DNA from: Viscum album
Lineage: Eukaryota; Streptophyta; Magnoliopsida; Santalales; Viscaceae
Assembly: GCA_963277665.1 (NCBI GenBank)
Contig: OY728131.1
Coordinates: 1,389,758,688-1,389,822,687 of the forward strand
Reading direction: 5' to 3'
DNA length: 64,000 nt
Under the pieces are notes generated by a model that was not told where the DNA came from, did not search any database, and was given only the letters and a program-made list of their open reading frames with translations. The position numbers and the translations under genes were made by a program. Positions 1 through 13,615 of this stretch are shown one piece after another (the stretch's first letter is position 1; every line of letters begins with the position of its first letter).

Positions 1-3000
1 TCTTTTATTTATTACTATTTTCTATTAAAAATTTAAAATATTACAAATTCAAATAAAAATTTTCTTATAATTAACCTGATTGAAGGGAAAATTTGATGAA
101 TACAATATAATTGATCATTAAGAAATATTAGTTGTGATTAATACTAGGGAAATGAATAATTACGAAGGGATAATCCATAACTTCTACTAATTTATTACTA
201 AATTGGATGAATTTCCTAAAAATTTTAAAAATTTAATTTAAATATTACTATTGTTTAGTATTTTTTACATATCACTACTAAAATTTCTATTTTTTCAATT
301 TTATGAATAAGTTCTAATTATTACAGTTTCTAATAATTATTTATAATTAATACTAGCTATAAAAATGAAATACTAATTATTAATTAATATTATTATTTAC
401 AATTAATTATTATTGCCATTTTTAATAGTTATTTAGATTTTTACAAATTAGTGCTACTTATTTCTAGTTTTTTAGAAATATTAACTAATTGTTACTAGTT
501 ATTTCAATGGTATACACATTTAAACTAATTATTACATGTTATTACATTTTTAACTTATTTTTATAAATTATAACCAAATTTTGTTTCTATTTTAATTATT
601 AAAAGAAATAAATATTTTTTTGTTATCTGGTAAATTTATATTTATAAATTATAATATCATTAATATTATTTTGAAATAAAAAATATTAATTTTACATTTA
701 ATAATAATAAAATTTTTAATAGATGACATATTTTATATATTTTAAATTATAATAGATTAATTAAATGACAACAATTTTTTTATAATACATAATACGACAT
801 TCAAATATATTTATAGACTATTAAATTTAATTAACAACATAATTAATAAATAAAAAAATAAATAAATCAAAATAGTAACTGTTTAAAAAATTTATTAAAA
901 TAAATTATAACAAAAGCATTGATAACTGAAAAATGATTTGAAAGAAAAAATATTCCTAAAAAAGATAGAGAGTCTGAGGGAGAATAAGAGAGAATTAGGC
1001 CATAGAAATCTTAAAAGGATTGAGAATGGGGGGATTTTTTCTTTCATTTCGATTTTTAATGTGTTAATTTTAATGGATGATCCATCATATATAATTGGTC
1101 TTTTATACTATTTTCAATGAGTATTTGTTTTGGAATTGTTTATTTTCTATAGCTTTTTGTGACCTAATCAAATTTTATACATAATAGATGCCCAATAAAA
1201 ATAAATTCTCACTCATCCATTTTTTTAGTTGAAAAAACCCTATTATAAATCTATTGAAAAATTATTTAGTAAACACTTATTCATATAATGAAAACAATTC
1301 CTCATTATATTTATGATAGACATGTGAAATATGTTGCAAGTAAACATTTCTTTCTATCTTGCATTTAGTGCTGAAAAACGTATTTTTGAGATGCATGTTT
1401 TTCCAGAAAAAATGATTTTCATGGAAAAAAATATTTATGAAAAAAAAATTACACCATATATGACATGTTCGTAACAACTTTTTATGGTGAAAATAATGTC
1501 AATCTCAAATTTTTCATCTAAAAACCGCAATTTTTTTCTTGTTATTATGTATTTTCTATATTACAATTTTGTATAAGCACCCAACTAAAATGAAAACCTA
1601 TGGATTCTATCAAATTAATATTAAAAAAATGCCTTATTTTATAGATAAATCATATTTATGTAACATAAAGGATGCGTGGCTACAAGGTGTTCGGGATAAC
1701 ATATGCATTGGTGATTCATTTTTAATGTTCTAACTTGGTGATCCTGAGAAGAGGGGATCCGGATGATTGACCCACTTATTAGAACATAACTTCTTTTTGC
1801 TATCATTAAATGATACTATATATGAACATGTGTTTTGGGATATGAAATTGAGATATCTATAATATAGTTATCATCTGATCTAGTAATTTGATTCATGATA
1901 TAATCCATGACTATTTATGTTATAGTGAGGTTGCATGTGTCAGGTTTGTCATTAGTGGCATGACGTTGATTGAATGGTCAAGATAAGAGTCTCTGATTAT
2001 GAAATGAAGAAGATTTCTTTTTCCTCATGAAAGAGACGATTGATCCCTGATTAAATCCAAAGTCATGGTAGGGGATGTATAATTTTTCCAATATAGTGAC
2101 GAAAAGAAAAATAAATAATTGATGGGTAATGGAACAATGTATGTATCCTTATTTATAAGATATCATAATACAAGGAAAATATATTTAATTGAACGAATTC
2201 ATAAGTGCTTGTCACAAAAATGACTTATTATTTTCACTTTACATTATATGATGTGTTGCTATAAATTTTTTATTCTATAAATATGATTCACTAATATCAG
2301 AATTATAGCCTAAAGGGTTATTCTACTTTTGGATCCATATGTTCCCCCTATTCTAATAAATTATCGTTTATGATGATGTGTTCCCTACATGCGAGGGATG
2401 GTGGTCATCATATTTTGATCGATCGTAAGTGAATTAATGAATAAATTCAATAATATAATATTCAATATTAAAATAATTGGGATTAATTTTTTTTCAATGT
2501 AATATCATATTAATTATATATAAAATTGAATTGGATAATTTTTATTAAGATGATCATTACATGATCATGGTTTGTTAATCAATAATGGGGGGAACTGGAA
2601 GGATGATGACTTATGTTTCATCACATTACACATGAGAGTGTCATTAGTGAGTGGTGATATTATTTTGAAAGTTAAATTGTGTAAACTATATTGTAATTAG
2701 TGTTATGGTCAGGTTTTTTATATAACACTTTTTATGGGAATAAAATGTAGTTTTTATGGTGTTTAATATAGTGGAAAAATAGTTTTTAAGACCTATAAAT
2801 GAAATGTAAAGATGATTTCATAAATATATCCTCCTAAAATTTAATCTCTCTGATTTTTAAAGGTATAAAAAAATGGAATAATATTTTTGGAACATTTCAC
2901 TTTTCTAGGATCATTTACTCATTCTTCATGAGATGAAATGAGCACTACGAAGCAGTTTGATCTTCCATTCTATCACATTGAAATAACACATTGATATCTG

Positions 3001-5284
3001 AGTGCTTTATTTGATGTTTGAAAGATCTATAGGGTTTTCTTTATTGGTGACATCAAGAAATGATTATCCAATGATGAGTATAGTATTCTAGGATCATTCC
3101 CTTTCAATAAGGTACTGTTTGATTTAATACATCATTCATAAATTCAATTACTTGAGATATAGTGGATAATGTGGGTTTCAGTACAAAAAAACCATGATAT
3201 GGAATGGAACATTATTTAAATATTTCTAAAGAAAAGTTTTTATGTTTTTTCATGCACCCGGTTTTCTTATGTAAGAGATTTAAACATTTCTTCATGATAT
3301 GGTGGTGGACATGATTGTAGTTTTCATATACATGATGATAATGAATTTGTACTTATGGTCAGTGGGGGAATCTCATCTAGTGGATCCTAAGCTGGAAATG
3401 TGATTATATCATTCCATAAAAAGATATTTTTCTAAGGGTATATCTGGGGATGGTTACTATTAGGTGTTGTTTCATGGGAGAATATATTTTCTATTGGATA
3501 TAATACATGTTCTTCTTCATCAGTTTCATAGATCACCTTTAATAGTTCATCATGATATGTCTAATATGAATAATTCTTTGGGATATATATTTTTTTATTT
3601 GATGTTAAATATTTCAGCATCATAGTTTCTATATATATGTTTCTTTTTTCAGATTTTAAATTTAGAGGATAGAGTTTTCACTAATTTTTTATTTTTATTT
3701 TTAGACCCTTATTGTGACCTTGTTAATGAATTTTAAGGAACTTTTTTACTGGTTTCCCCAATCATGTGGAGTATGTAATACCATAAATTTTATTCTAGAT
3801 GTATTTATGAATTTGGATATTTTCTATTACTCTCATCTATGAAAATTGTTTTCATCAAAAGGGACAATTCTATTATAAGGAAAAATTTTGGCCACATAAT
3901 TTCTGAAGGTTTGGGTGATGTTAGTAGTTAAATAGAGACTAGTGATAATGATTTTTATAAAATGGAAAACCAAATTTTTCACTGACCTACAAATAATTTG
4001 GCCCCAAAAAACCTTAATACCCTTATACATAGTGTCAATCAGGATATGCAAATTTTTAATTATTATTTACTAACGATATTCTTATACATTGACTATTGAC
4101 TCTACTATTTATGATAGTAAATATAATGTAATAACGTAGTAATGGGAGAACTAATTATTTTTACATGTTTTAACCAAACGGGATAATCCATTGATCATGA
4201 ATATAATTTTACAAATGAACCAAAACACTATTATAACAATTATTCTTATAATTTTAGAGGAACAACACTAACACCATAATTGTACACCCTTAAAAAGAAG
4301 GGATCTCCATGAATTAAAATTCAAAGAGAATGAAGTTATTATCTAATATATTTTACATTCACACTCCAAATACAAAGAATAATATTACACATATTATTTT
4401 GTATTTATTTCCACCACTTTCTTATTCTTCATGAATATAAAAACATTATTAAAATTATAATTCTTGGAACACATTATTCTTTTTGTCTCAATATTCATTG
4501 AAAATTTAAACACTTCTTCCATAATATCCCAATTATAGAATAATAACCTCTCCAATTACTTTTATTTCTATTAATATAAAGGATATCAATATTGTCTATA
4601 ATTTTAAATAGTCTTTACAATAACTTCTCCTTTATTTATACAACTTTTTAATATTTTCTCGTTGAGTCTCCATGTGAGAAATATTTTTATGTTAAAATAT
4701 TAAATCATCATAAGTAATTATAAATTTTTTCATAAACATTAAATTCTGTTATAATAAATTATTATTTTTTATATAACATCTTCCCTAGTCCCAAACTCAT
4801 AAAAAATATAAGAATTAAAAAAATGAAGTCCTCGAGGAACCCAACACATTACAAAATTCCCTTTTACACCAGGGAGGCTGTTCAAAACAAGTTCCATGAA
4901 ATCATCACTAATATCAAATTTAACTCACCTTTTTAAAAAGGAATAATGTTCCTTTAATTTTAGAAATATTCTTAAAACATACAGTAGTTTCACCAAAAAT
5001 ATGAATTCATTTATTGAAAAAAATAAGGACTATTAGAAACCAAAATCCTTAAAAAATTGTAAGAAAATAATTTAAAACAATTCCTAAGATGTCTATTCTG
5101 AATCGAAAAACCAATATTCCATGATTTTACTTCACTATAGTCTTAATTATAGTATATTAAGCTTTTATTATCCCATAATACAATTCTGAACTCTTCCTTA
5201 TCCACACATGTACTCATATGAAGTTCAATATTCACTATAACAATATAGTGGACAAACATTGAATTTTTTTATATTGGAGGTTGT
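1..5284. other. AT-rich left flank, no gene recognised
   Basis: I see no supportable gene here. The first 900 bases are extremely AT-rich, with many TAATTA-type runs. The rest contains only short ORFs (60-72 codons) without recognisable motifs, for example at 938-1120, 1539-1733 and 3833-4051. The stretch from about 1740 to 4060 is slightly less AT-rich and could be an older, unrecognisable transposon, but no LTR pair, primer site or protein motif could be found. It ends where the first LTR of element A1 begins. Confidence 0.6.
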
Positions 5285-7014
5285 TGATTGAGATAATATA
5301 TTAATAATATATTATATTTAATATAATTATTTAATCCATAAAAATTGAAAATTTTTAGTTATTTACATCAATTTTGGATTTATGATGTGTTTTGGGCTAA
5401 AATTGGAAAACTGCTTAATTAGAAAATATTGACAGATTTTAATAACTTCGGTAATTCATGAATATTTTGTAAAATATAAAACAAATTTATATGATTCATT
5501 TTTTATTGGGTTAATATATTTATTTTCTTTATCTGTTGTTTTTTGTACTAGGATTTAATTCAGCAATGAAAGGGTCCTAAAAATTCAATCAATTTGGACA
5601 TTTATTCTGGACGATTGTCTGGACCCCACCTCAATAAATAAATCATAACATAGTCTACACATATTAAACGAGGGTGATTAATATTGTAATGGAACAAGAA
5701 TTTAATAAGGTGATCAGATGTTTATGATTTTTATTATTTTTCGTCATTATGGCAGTCCATGTATGCTGACAATTTGGGGCACAAGAAAAGAAAAAATTCA
5801 TCTTAAATAAATTCTCAGCCTTAATTTTCCATATCTCGTAATCCACATTGAGGATAAATATGAATTTTTTTTAGTGAAATGTAAATCGTATTTTTCAAGA
5901 TCTTTATAGAAGTCATCATTGCACAATTCAGCCATTAAATTAGCCGAACATGGTCAATCTTTCGGTGGACAAAATTTGTAGGAAAGTTTAAAGAGTAATT
6001 ATAATGACCGTAAAACTAGAGGATGTCACCCCCTTGGCCTACATAATGCGGATTTCAAACATTATGAAGGGAGATTTAGACCCCAACGTTGGATTGGAAT
6101 CCTAGGCACATGCTACTAATATAGGAATTTTCTTTTTTTCTCTTTTTATTTTTAGTTTTCTTTTCTAATGTAATGCATTTTAATATTTTTAATTAAAGTG
6201 TTTCCATATTCTTCCATCTCACATTCTCTTCCAACCCAACTATAATTCTTCTCTATTCTTATTAACTTATTCATTGTGACCTCTTATTCTCAGTAATGAG
6301 GGGGTAACCCGAGGATTGGCCCTAGGGTTGGTTTCACGGTGATCTTCATGATTGCAGTTTTATTTCAAAATGTTTTAAATCTATTTGTGGTGGTGGCGGA
6401 AATAATGCACGGGTGAAGCGGTCTTCCCCCACGACAATATTTATAAATCTATTTCTTTTCCTTGATTATTTCATTTTCCATCCCTTCTCATAGGTATACC
6501 CTTTATACGGTGGAGTTAGGGTTTCCATAAGGGATTAAATGGTATAAGGTGGAGCTGGGTCTTTTAGGATAACATTCTCGGTTGAGGTGTTATCCTATTT
6601 GACTATTAGAGGAGGTGTGGTTTGGTGTGATGGATGTATACAAAAATCACACACAAAATAAATCAAGGGAATATAATTCATTAATGATGTTTTAATAAAT
6701 TAATTATCAAATTTAATTTAATCATTAAATAAATATTGAATGGACCCGTGTTATCTAACCCTAGGACCATGTTATTTCTTCTCTACTTACATTCTGTAAT
6801 TGCAATTTTGTATATGTTTTTACATTTAATTAGACTTTTAAATTTAATATCATTATTATATTAATTAGATACATTAATAAAATATTAGTTTAGGAGATAT
6901 GTATTATGTTGGTAAACAACTGAGAAAGCTTCTCAAGTGAGACGACCCTGGTCATCCTCTGTGGTGCATTAAAACAATAAATTTTATTCTTCCATTCCCT
7001 ACGACATGTGTGCA
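5285..7014 (+). repeat. A1 5' LTR (uninterrupted copy)
   Basis: The direct repeat starts TGATTGAGATAATAT and matches TGATAGTGATAATAT at 10180. Shared blocks run through the whole LTR, including a tract about 50 bases in, a stretch around 5600-5640, and the downstream block near 6600 that reappears at 24215. It ends at a CA at 7013-7014, just before the primer site. This copy carries the uninterrupted version of the A2 insertion site at about 6528-6553. Confidence 0.8.
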
Positions 7015-7020
7015 TTAAAA

Positions 7021-7035
7021 TGGGCGCCATTGCTG
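7021..7035 (+). other. A1 primer-binding site, tRNA-Asp-like
   Basis: The sequence TGGGCGCCATTGCTG lies six bases after the LTR end. It differs by a few bases from the primer site TGGCGCCGTTGCCGG, complementary to tRNA-Asp and typical of Athila/Tat-type elements. It would have primed minus-strand DNA synthesis. The changes are mostly transitions, as expected from decay of methylated cytosines. Confidence 0.65.
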
Positions 7036-7149
7036 TTGATCTAATTGGTATTTTACATTTCTTTTTCTATTTTCAAATTTTATATATTTTTCCTTATTTT
7101 AAAAAAAATCAAAAAAATACTTTTCCTTGATGTATTCAAATTCAAATTA

Positions 7150-8330
7150 TTATGCATGGAATGATTAATCTATGTGAAATATCAAGAACCCAATATAGAT
7201 TATAGAGATCTAAATTCCCGGGTGGATAGGATTAGCAATGATCTGGATGACTTGTGGAGAAAAATGCAAATAGAGTTTGACTATGTTCGAGCACAAAGTG
7301 AGAAACCCGAGCCTGAACCAGAGCAAGAACATTAGAAAACTATGGAAGAAATCTCCCAACTAATTTTTGATGTTGAAGAACCAAAGGGGTAAAAGAGGAT
7401 GTTCCTAAATATCAATTCCTCCTCTATTAACCATTATTGAATGAGATAGACGAATTATTATTTTCTATTAATTTACAAGAGGGCGATTATGTGAATTTGG
7501 AGAAATTTTGGAGTGCATGGGAAGAAATTTAAATACAAAATGATCTTGTAATTCCTTACAATGTAGATGAGAAACCACATTTATACCACTCTCTTCCATT
7601 AAAATATGAAGAAACCACCCAAGTTGAAGAATTCAACGAAAGAATAGAGTAGCCTGACTACATACCTCCATCAAGTAAAGATCGACTCCAAGAGGCAATT
7701 ATCATTGAAGAAGTGATTGAACCAGAAGTAGCTCAGGGAGATGATACTTTTGGAACACTATATTTTCTAATTTCATCCAATAATATTTTAGTATCACACA
7801 TTATGATTTTTAATTTTCATAGTCATTCAATCCTTGTATCACCTTGGAGAAAGATGAAGAAGGAGAAATTACACCAGTTGAGGAACACCTGGAACTCCCT
7901 AAGGACATTGATCATATGATTTAGGAAGCCCAAGAAATGATAACAGTGGCTATACATGAAGATCTAAATCTACAAGATTCCTATCTTAAAAGAGAAGAAT
8001 TTGAAATTAATGTTTTAAATTTAAATTTTCAATCTCCCTTTGATTATTCTTTTCATGATTCACATTTGGAGAAACCACTGGATTTTGAAAAACACATAGC
8101 ACATGTAGCAACTGAAAAAGAGGAGGATCCATACTTCATCATACCCCCACCATCAATGCAATACCACATTGTGTATGGGGTAGATCTGGGGTACTCTAAA
8201 CATGGAATTCTCCTCAATAGTAACAAAGAACTACAATATGGGAAGAGGAACTTGTGGTGGTTCATATAGCAGAAGATCCACCCACCATCGGATTATGGAT
8301 AACAGCTGGTACGTCCCTCTAGAGGTAGTA
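7150..8330 (+). pseudogene. Broken acidic ORF of A1 interior, unknown product
   Basis: A coding-like stretch reads on the plus strand through several frames, with at least five stops or shifts. Pieces include an acidic patch with repeated Glu-Pro near 7300-7330, a Glu-rich piece around 7660-7740, and the best open piece at 7937-8269 (110 codons). That piece contains PPPSMQYHIVYGVDLG and ends in WWFI. No zinc knuckle, DSG/DTG protease motif, YxDD box or integrase signature is visible. It is where an Athila/Tat element would have gag, but I do not recognise gag. It may be an unclassified ORF carried by a non-autonomous family. I do not know its function. Confidence 0.45.
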
Positions 8331-10147
8331 AAATAATCCAAGGCCCACTTTGGGGATCATACCAAGAGTTATCTTTAAATTCTATCTAGGATATTAGATT
8401 TCCATTTTTTTCATAGAAGATAAATAGCATGTAGCCCAATCCATCCTATATTTTTTTTATCTTTAATGACATGATCTTTTCACTTAATTGAGTAATTATC
8501 ATTTGTAGGTTCGTGATGGCAAATGGGAACCACCAAAGAGAAGGATTAACCATTGTTTCAAAAGTGAGTTAATTTTAATGTTTAACATTGAAAATCCTTA
8601 CATTTTTTTGTGATTTAAATTGGAATTAAATTCCCACACATGAATAATGTTTTAATTGAAAAATCTAGGAGACATGAGTTTCTTAGGAATCTAGTGATGC
8701 CATGTTTTAGATTTCATGTTAATAATATTGAATGAGTAAAATAAATAATTGGATGATTAATTTGAAGCATGGATATTGAAATAAAGACACATGATTTGAG
8801 TGAATTAATTGATTCATGTAAATGAAATTTCTATTCCATCTTTCATGCTCTGAAATTCTGAAATTCATGTGAATTAATTTTTTATTATTAATCAATCCAT
8901 GAGTGATTTTACAATATCATATTCCAATTCCCAAGAGGATTTCAAGACCAATTATTTCCTATTTCCTATTTAGAATATTTCTTGAGTGATCTTGTGGCAT
9001 GCCACATACAAGAATGTGTATTGAAACTTTTCAAAGCTACAAATGTACAAAATCACATTTAAAATGATTGAGGCACTACATTGGTTAGCCACATATTTAC
9101 CTGAGACCCACCCTTAAATTTATCCTTCGTTAGCCCATAGAATCCAAGGATTGCCTTATAGGTTTAAGACACATTACAAGATGATTTTTCCTTACATTCC
9201 AACTCTTTTAGTATTTTTCATGGATAATTCATGTTTGAGTGTGATGGAAAGGCCATTCATGTGCATTCATTGGGATGATTGTCTTTTTTTGGGTGCTATG
9301 ATGTGTGTGTAATCATTTTGGGCATTGTGTTATTAGAAAACTGGGCATGAGTATTCATTTTATTATGCTTATTTCATTTCATTTATTTCTCCTAAAAAAA
9401 AGTGAAAATATAGCTATGCATTCCTGAAGGTTCAAAAAAGAGAAAAATAAACTTGTGCCTTTCTGGATTATTACAAAGAAATCACAAAAAGGGGGTGCAG
9501 AACATGTATGATATCATTCTTTGTAATCATTTATTTACTCATGTCCCATGTCATTAAAAGTGGGGGTGGTGTAGTGCTTCACATTATAAAAGGGATTTGA
9601 GGGGGGTTCATCCTGTGTTTTCAATTGATTAATCATGCATTGTACTTAATATTCAAACTTCGTACTTCTAGACATAAATGATTTCACTCATTTACCAACC
9701 AACCCTAAGCCACAAAGTCATTTTAACCTTTATTGAAAGTCCTCCTGATTTTATGTCGGTTTTGTCTATACAAAGTTGAGAATGTAGTTCCTTTACAAGG
9801 ATGTGGATAAGGAGAATGTTTTCATCTTATGAGAATAACTCAACAATTAATTTTATCATTATTGATGATATAAAATATTCAAAATAGAGGTATATCATGA
9901 TTCGGCATGTTCAATAATAATAAATTGAGAAGCTTGAATGAATTAAAGGAGAAGCTATATCATTTTTCAAGGGGAAAAGTAAAATGCATGAATTGATTAT
10001 TTCATTGAAAAATGGGATGTTAATTTGATATTTTATGTGGAAAAAGAAAATTTTAATGGACATTGATAATCATTTGATTATATTTCATTGAAATTTAAAT
10101 ATTTCCGACATTAGTGACCTTTGAATTCAATGTTGAGATTTTATGCT
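8331..10147 (+). other. A1 interior, mostly non-coding
   Basis: This stretch between the broken ORF and the 3' LTR has no convincing coding sequence. A short piece around 8505-8560 has more even composition and may be a last coding fragment (GKWEPPKRR). The rest has alternating purine-rich and AT-rich tracts, as is common in the non-coding interior of non-autonomous plant LTR elements. Confidence 0.5.
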
Positions 10148-10165
10148 TGAGGACAAGCATAGTTT

Positions 10166-10179
10166 AAGTGTGGTGGAAT
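10166..10179 (+). other. A1 polypurine tract
   Basis: AAGTGTGGTGGAAT directly abuts the second LTR (TGATAG at 10180) and would prime plus-strand synthesis. The preceding text, ATGCTTGAGGACAAGCAT at about 10144-10161, matches a short block I recall as lying just before the 3' LTR in Athila/Tat elements. Confidence 0.7.
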
Positions 10180-11433
10180 TGATAGTGATAATATTTTAAT
10201 ATATTTTTATATTTAATTAAATGATTTAATCCCTAAAAATTGAAAAATTTGAGTTATTTACATCAATTTTTGATTTATGATGTGTTTTGGGCTAAAATTG
10301 GAAAACTGCTTAATTTGGAAATATTGAAAATTTTTAATCACTTCGGTAATTCATGAATATATTTTAAAATATACCTCTAATTGATGTAATTCCATTTTTA
10401 TTTGGTTCCTATATATTTTTTCGTCATCATTTTTGTTTTGACACAGATTTAATTCTACAATTAATGGTTCCAAAAAATTCAATCAAATTGGACATTTATT
10501 CATGACGACCGCATGGACCCCACCTCACTAAATAAATCATTACTCGATCTACAGACTCGCAATTGGGGTGATTCCAATTTTAATGGAACAAGAATTAAAT
10601 AAGTCTATAATTTTTTTAATGATCATGAATATTTCCCATTATTAAGGAGGTCCATGGATGCTGACAATTTGGGGTAGAAACAAGGAAACATTCCTCAGAA
10701 ATAAATTCTCGTCCATAATTTTCCATATCTTATAATCCACATGGAGGTGAAATATGAAATTTTGTGATGAAAAGTAAAAAATATTTTTGAAGATCATTAT
10801 AGATGACATCATTGCACAATTATGCCATTAAATTGGCCAAACATGGTCAATATTTTGGTAGATAGATTCTGTAGAATATTTTAGACAGTAATTGTTTAGA
10901 TCTTATGACCAGAGGATGGAACCCCCTTGGCATATATAAGGAGGAGTTTACACATGATGGAGGGATATTTCTACACCAATGTTTGAGTGGAGGCCTAAGG
11001 ACATCCTGCTAACATAGTAATTTTCTTTTCTTCTCTTTTTATTTTTAGTTTTCTTTTCTAATGTTATGCATTTTCATATTTGTAATTCAAGTTTTTCCAT
11101 CTTCTTCCATCTCCATTTATCTTCTAAACCTAATATAAATCTTCAATTTTCTTCTTATCCTATCCACCATGACCTCTTATCATCAATAATGAGGGGATAA
11201 CCAAAGGATTGGCCCTAGGATTGGTTTCACGATGATCTTTAGTATTGAAAATTAAATTAAAAATGTTTTTAATCTATTTGTGGTGGAGGAGGAAATAATG
11301 CATGGGTGCGGCAGTCATCCACCAAGACACTATTTCCATATCCATTTATTTTTCTTGATTAATTCATTTTCCCTCCCTTATCTTAGGCAAACCCCTCATA
11401 CTATGGAGTTGGGGTTTCTATAAGGGATAAAAC
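10180..11433 (+). repeat. A1 3' LTR, proximal part
   Basis: This is homologous to 5285-6536 of the first LTR, in order and without large gaps. A likely TATA box, TATATAAG, sits at 10932-10939. The matching place in the first LTR (about 6040) has lost it. The copy is cut at 11433 by element A2 and resumes at 24153. The last five bases, AAAAC (11429-11433), are the left copy of the A2 target duplication. Confidence 0.8.
10932..10939 (+). promoter_or_regulatory. Probable TATA box in A1 3' LTR
   Basis: TATATAAG is followed by a purine-rich GGAGGAG stretch about 750 bases into the LTR. This is a plausible position for the U3/R boundary of a 1.7 kb LTR. It is called from consensus and position only. 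Confidence 0.4.
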
Positions 11434-13060
11434 TATAAAGACCCATACTTTACATATATTGTTAATACATCAAAATTGAAGCATACTTATTAAAACATAT
11501 AAAAAACCACGAAAGGACCGTATAGGTATAATGTCTTCAGAAACTGGGAAACATAAACAACTGTTTTATAAAGCGTATACATTGTCTCCCATTTATTTCA
11601 TCATATCTATAGTCCCTTTTGGGATATCTTACTTAATAACCTTCTCCCTGACCTGGGGAAGGAAAAAATACAAAAGGGTGAGCTCAAATGCTCAGTAAGG
11701 GTAATCATAAGAAATATCAATCACATAATATTCATAAGAACATAACATTTTGAAAATCATACCCTGCAAAAGAGATCATAATTTCATAACATGGGATAAA
11801 TCATGGTAGTGAAATGTAATCACAATAATCATAACTTAAAACATGAAGCTTTGAGGCATACACACATAATCATAGATAATCCTTTCTTATTAGTCAATAC
11901 TCATTGCCAGGACTATCTTAGTGGACAAAGTCCATTTCCAAACCGAGTTCACTGCTCGTTTCAGTCCTGTTTCACTGAACCGGTTTAACCTGTCGTTCCA
12001 TCCATGTCTATCTCATGAGTTATAAAATCTTTACCCAATGAATTAGAGGGAGATATAGGTCCCACCCATCTCATAAAGACACCATTCTTATGTGTTCCAC
12101 AAAATCATAAACCATACATCATAGCATAACCAATGTAATAAAAATGGGAATCTTAAACATCGTGACATCATAAAACAATTCATATAAGATAAAGGAATTC
12201 ATAAAAATAATTCCATCACAACATAGTCAAATCAATGTAATAATAGGGATAGAAACAGAACCCTTTATTATCTTAGATGGAAAATAATTTTGATAAAACA
12301 CTTGAACTCCATTCTTGAAGAAAATATCCTTTCTACTTAAAAAACACATTTCTTTTCATAACATGTCATACAATTATAAACTAATAGAAATTGATTATAA
12401 ATAAACTTGAAAACTTGTAATGGAAGGTTCTTGGAAATAATTATTTAAAAATCCATTCATGCCGTATAAGTTAAAAAACATTAATCTCGTACTTTTGTCG
12501 AAAAAGTCAAAAAGTACCTCGTACGCAAAACGACAAAAGATTCCTTTCATATATTTTACTAAAAACTCACCGAAGGGTAAAATTGGATTTAAAAAATTGT
12601 TTGTGGATGGAAATAATATTACATATTGAGGAAACATGGATTTGGATGATAAAATACACCCTAGTATATTCCAAAGTATAAACAATCTCGGATAAAAATT
12701 GAGATTGTGATATTTCCCTTACCTTAGGTCTGATTTGCTTCGTAAGTGTCTGAACCTCCTGTATAATGATTTAAATAATGTTATTGATTTATTCCAGAAT
12801 CATAATTATTGTTATGATATCATATATGGTCATATTTGTAGCTTCTTATTAGTAACATTTCATTCCTACTTGTTATTCGAGTGTTTATTACTTTTTGTTA
12901 TTATGCGTGTTTTTTCAAATAAATTCTTATTCTTCTCTTTAGGTTATAGATACTTCATTTCTAGAATGGTATTAGTGTAATATATATCATATTCATTCAT
13001 TCAATTCATTTATATAATCACTATGTAATGAAGAACATGTAGAATGAATCACATCACATC

Positions 13061-13294
13061 GTGGAGACAGTATTCCGTACGTACGCACGAGCGATGATAT
13101 TGTTCCAATGATCGTGGAATTGTATTGGAGTGTATGTATACTATTTTAGAATCAATATAACTTTACAATAATCATATATATTCATTCTTTACACCATTAT
13201 ACCCATCCATGTAAGGTGGTGGTGGAAAATATATTACTCCACGGCGTGGAGACGGTATTCCGTACGTACTCACGCTCAGTGATTTCATTTTCCG
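13061..13294. promoter_or_regulatory. Paired CGTACGTACG motifs in A2 3' LTR
   Basis: Two copies of a block containing GTATTCCGTACGTAC lie at about 13061-13095 and 13246-13290, with the palindrome cores 185 bases apart (13076 and 13261). They are conspicuous GC-rich islands in AT-rich LTR sequence. The same pair, with the same 185-base spacing, is in the other LTR. GTAC is the known core of plant SBP-box factor sites, but a regulatory role here is inference. Confidence 0.45.
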
Positions 13295-13615
13295 TAGGAT
13301 GGATAGATGGTGAAATAGGGTTGTTTAATACTTATAATAACATATCAGTATATGAGTGATAATTTTGTTATTACTTCATAATGAAACAACTATATAAGAA
13401 GATGTGGAATAAGAAATAAAGATGAAAGAATCGGTAACGGACACTACCTCTTCTTTGAAGCGCTTCTTTGAGACTTCCTTTTAGGGCTCTAAAATTTATA
13501 TTCGAAGAAGACCAGGAACTCTAGGATGACTCTAGGGAAGTGTAGGGGAGAAATTGGCAGGTTTTGTCGATCTTTAAGGCTCAAAGTGGTGTGAGGAAGA
13601 GAGGGAGGAGGTGCC

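Noticed and set aside
938..1733. Small ORFs in the AT-rich left flank
   Set aside because: They are 60-66 codons, composed of AT-rich codons, without motif or promoter. Such ORFs are expected by chance at this composition.
8053..8265. Minus-strand ORF opposite the A1 acidic ORF
   Set aside because: It is the antisense shadow of the plus-strand reading at 7937-8269, which fits the element orientation.
11803..12980. Short ORFs in the A2 3' LTR with near-identical partners at 20505-20690 and 21431-21676
   Set aside because: They are conserved only because the two LTRs are copies of each other. Lengths are 61-96 codons, no motif is visible, and the frames are not better preserved than the surroundings.
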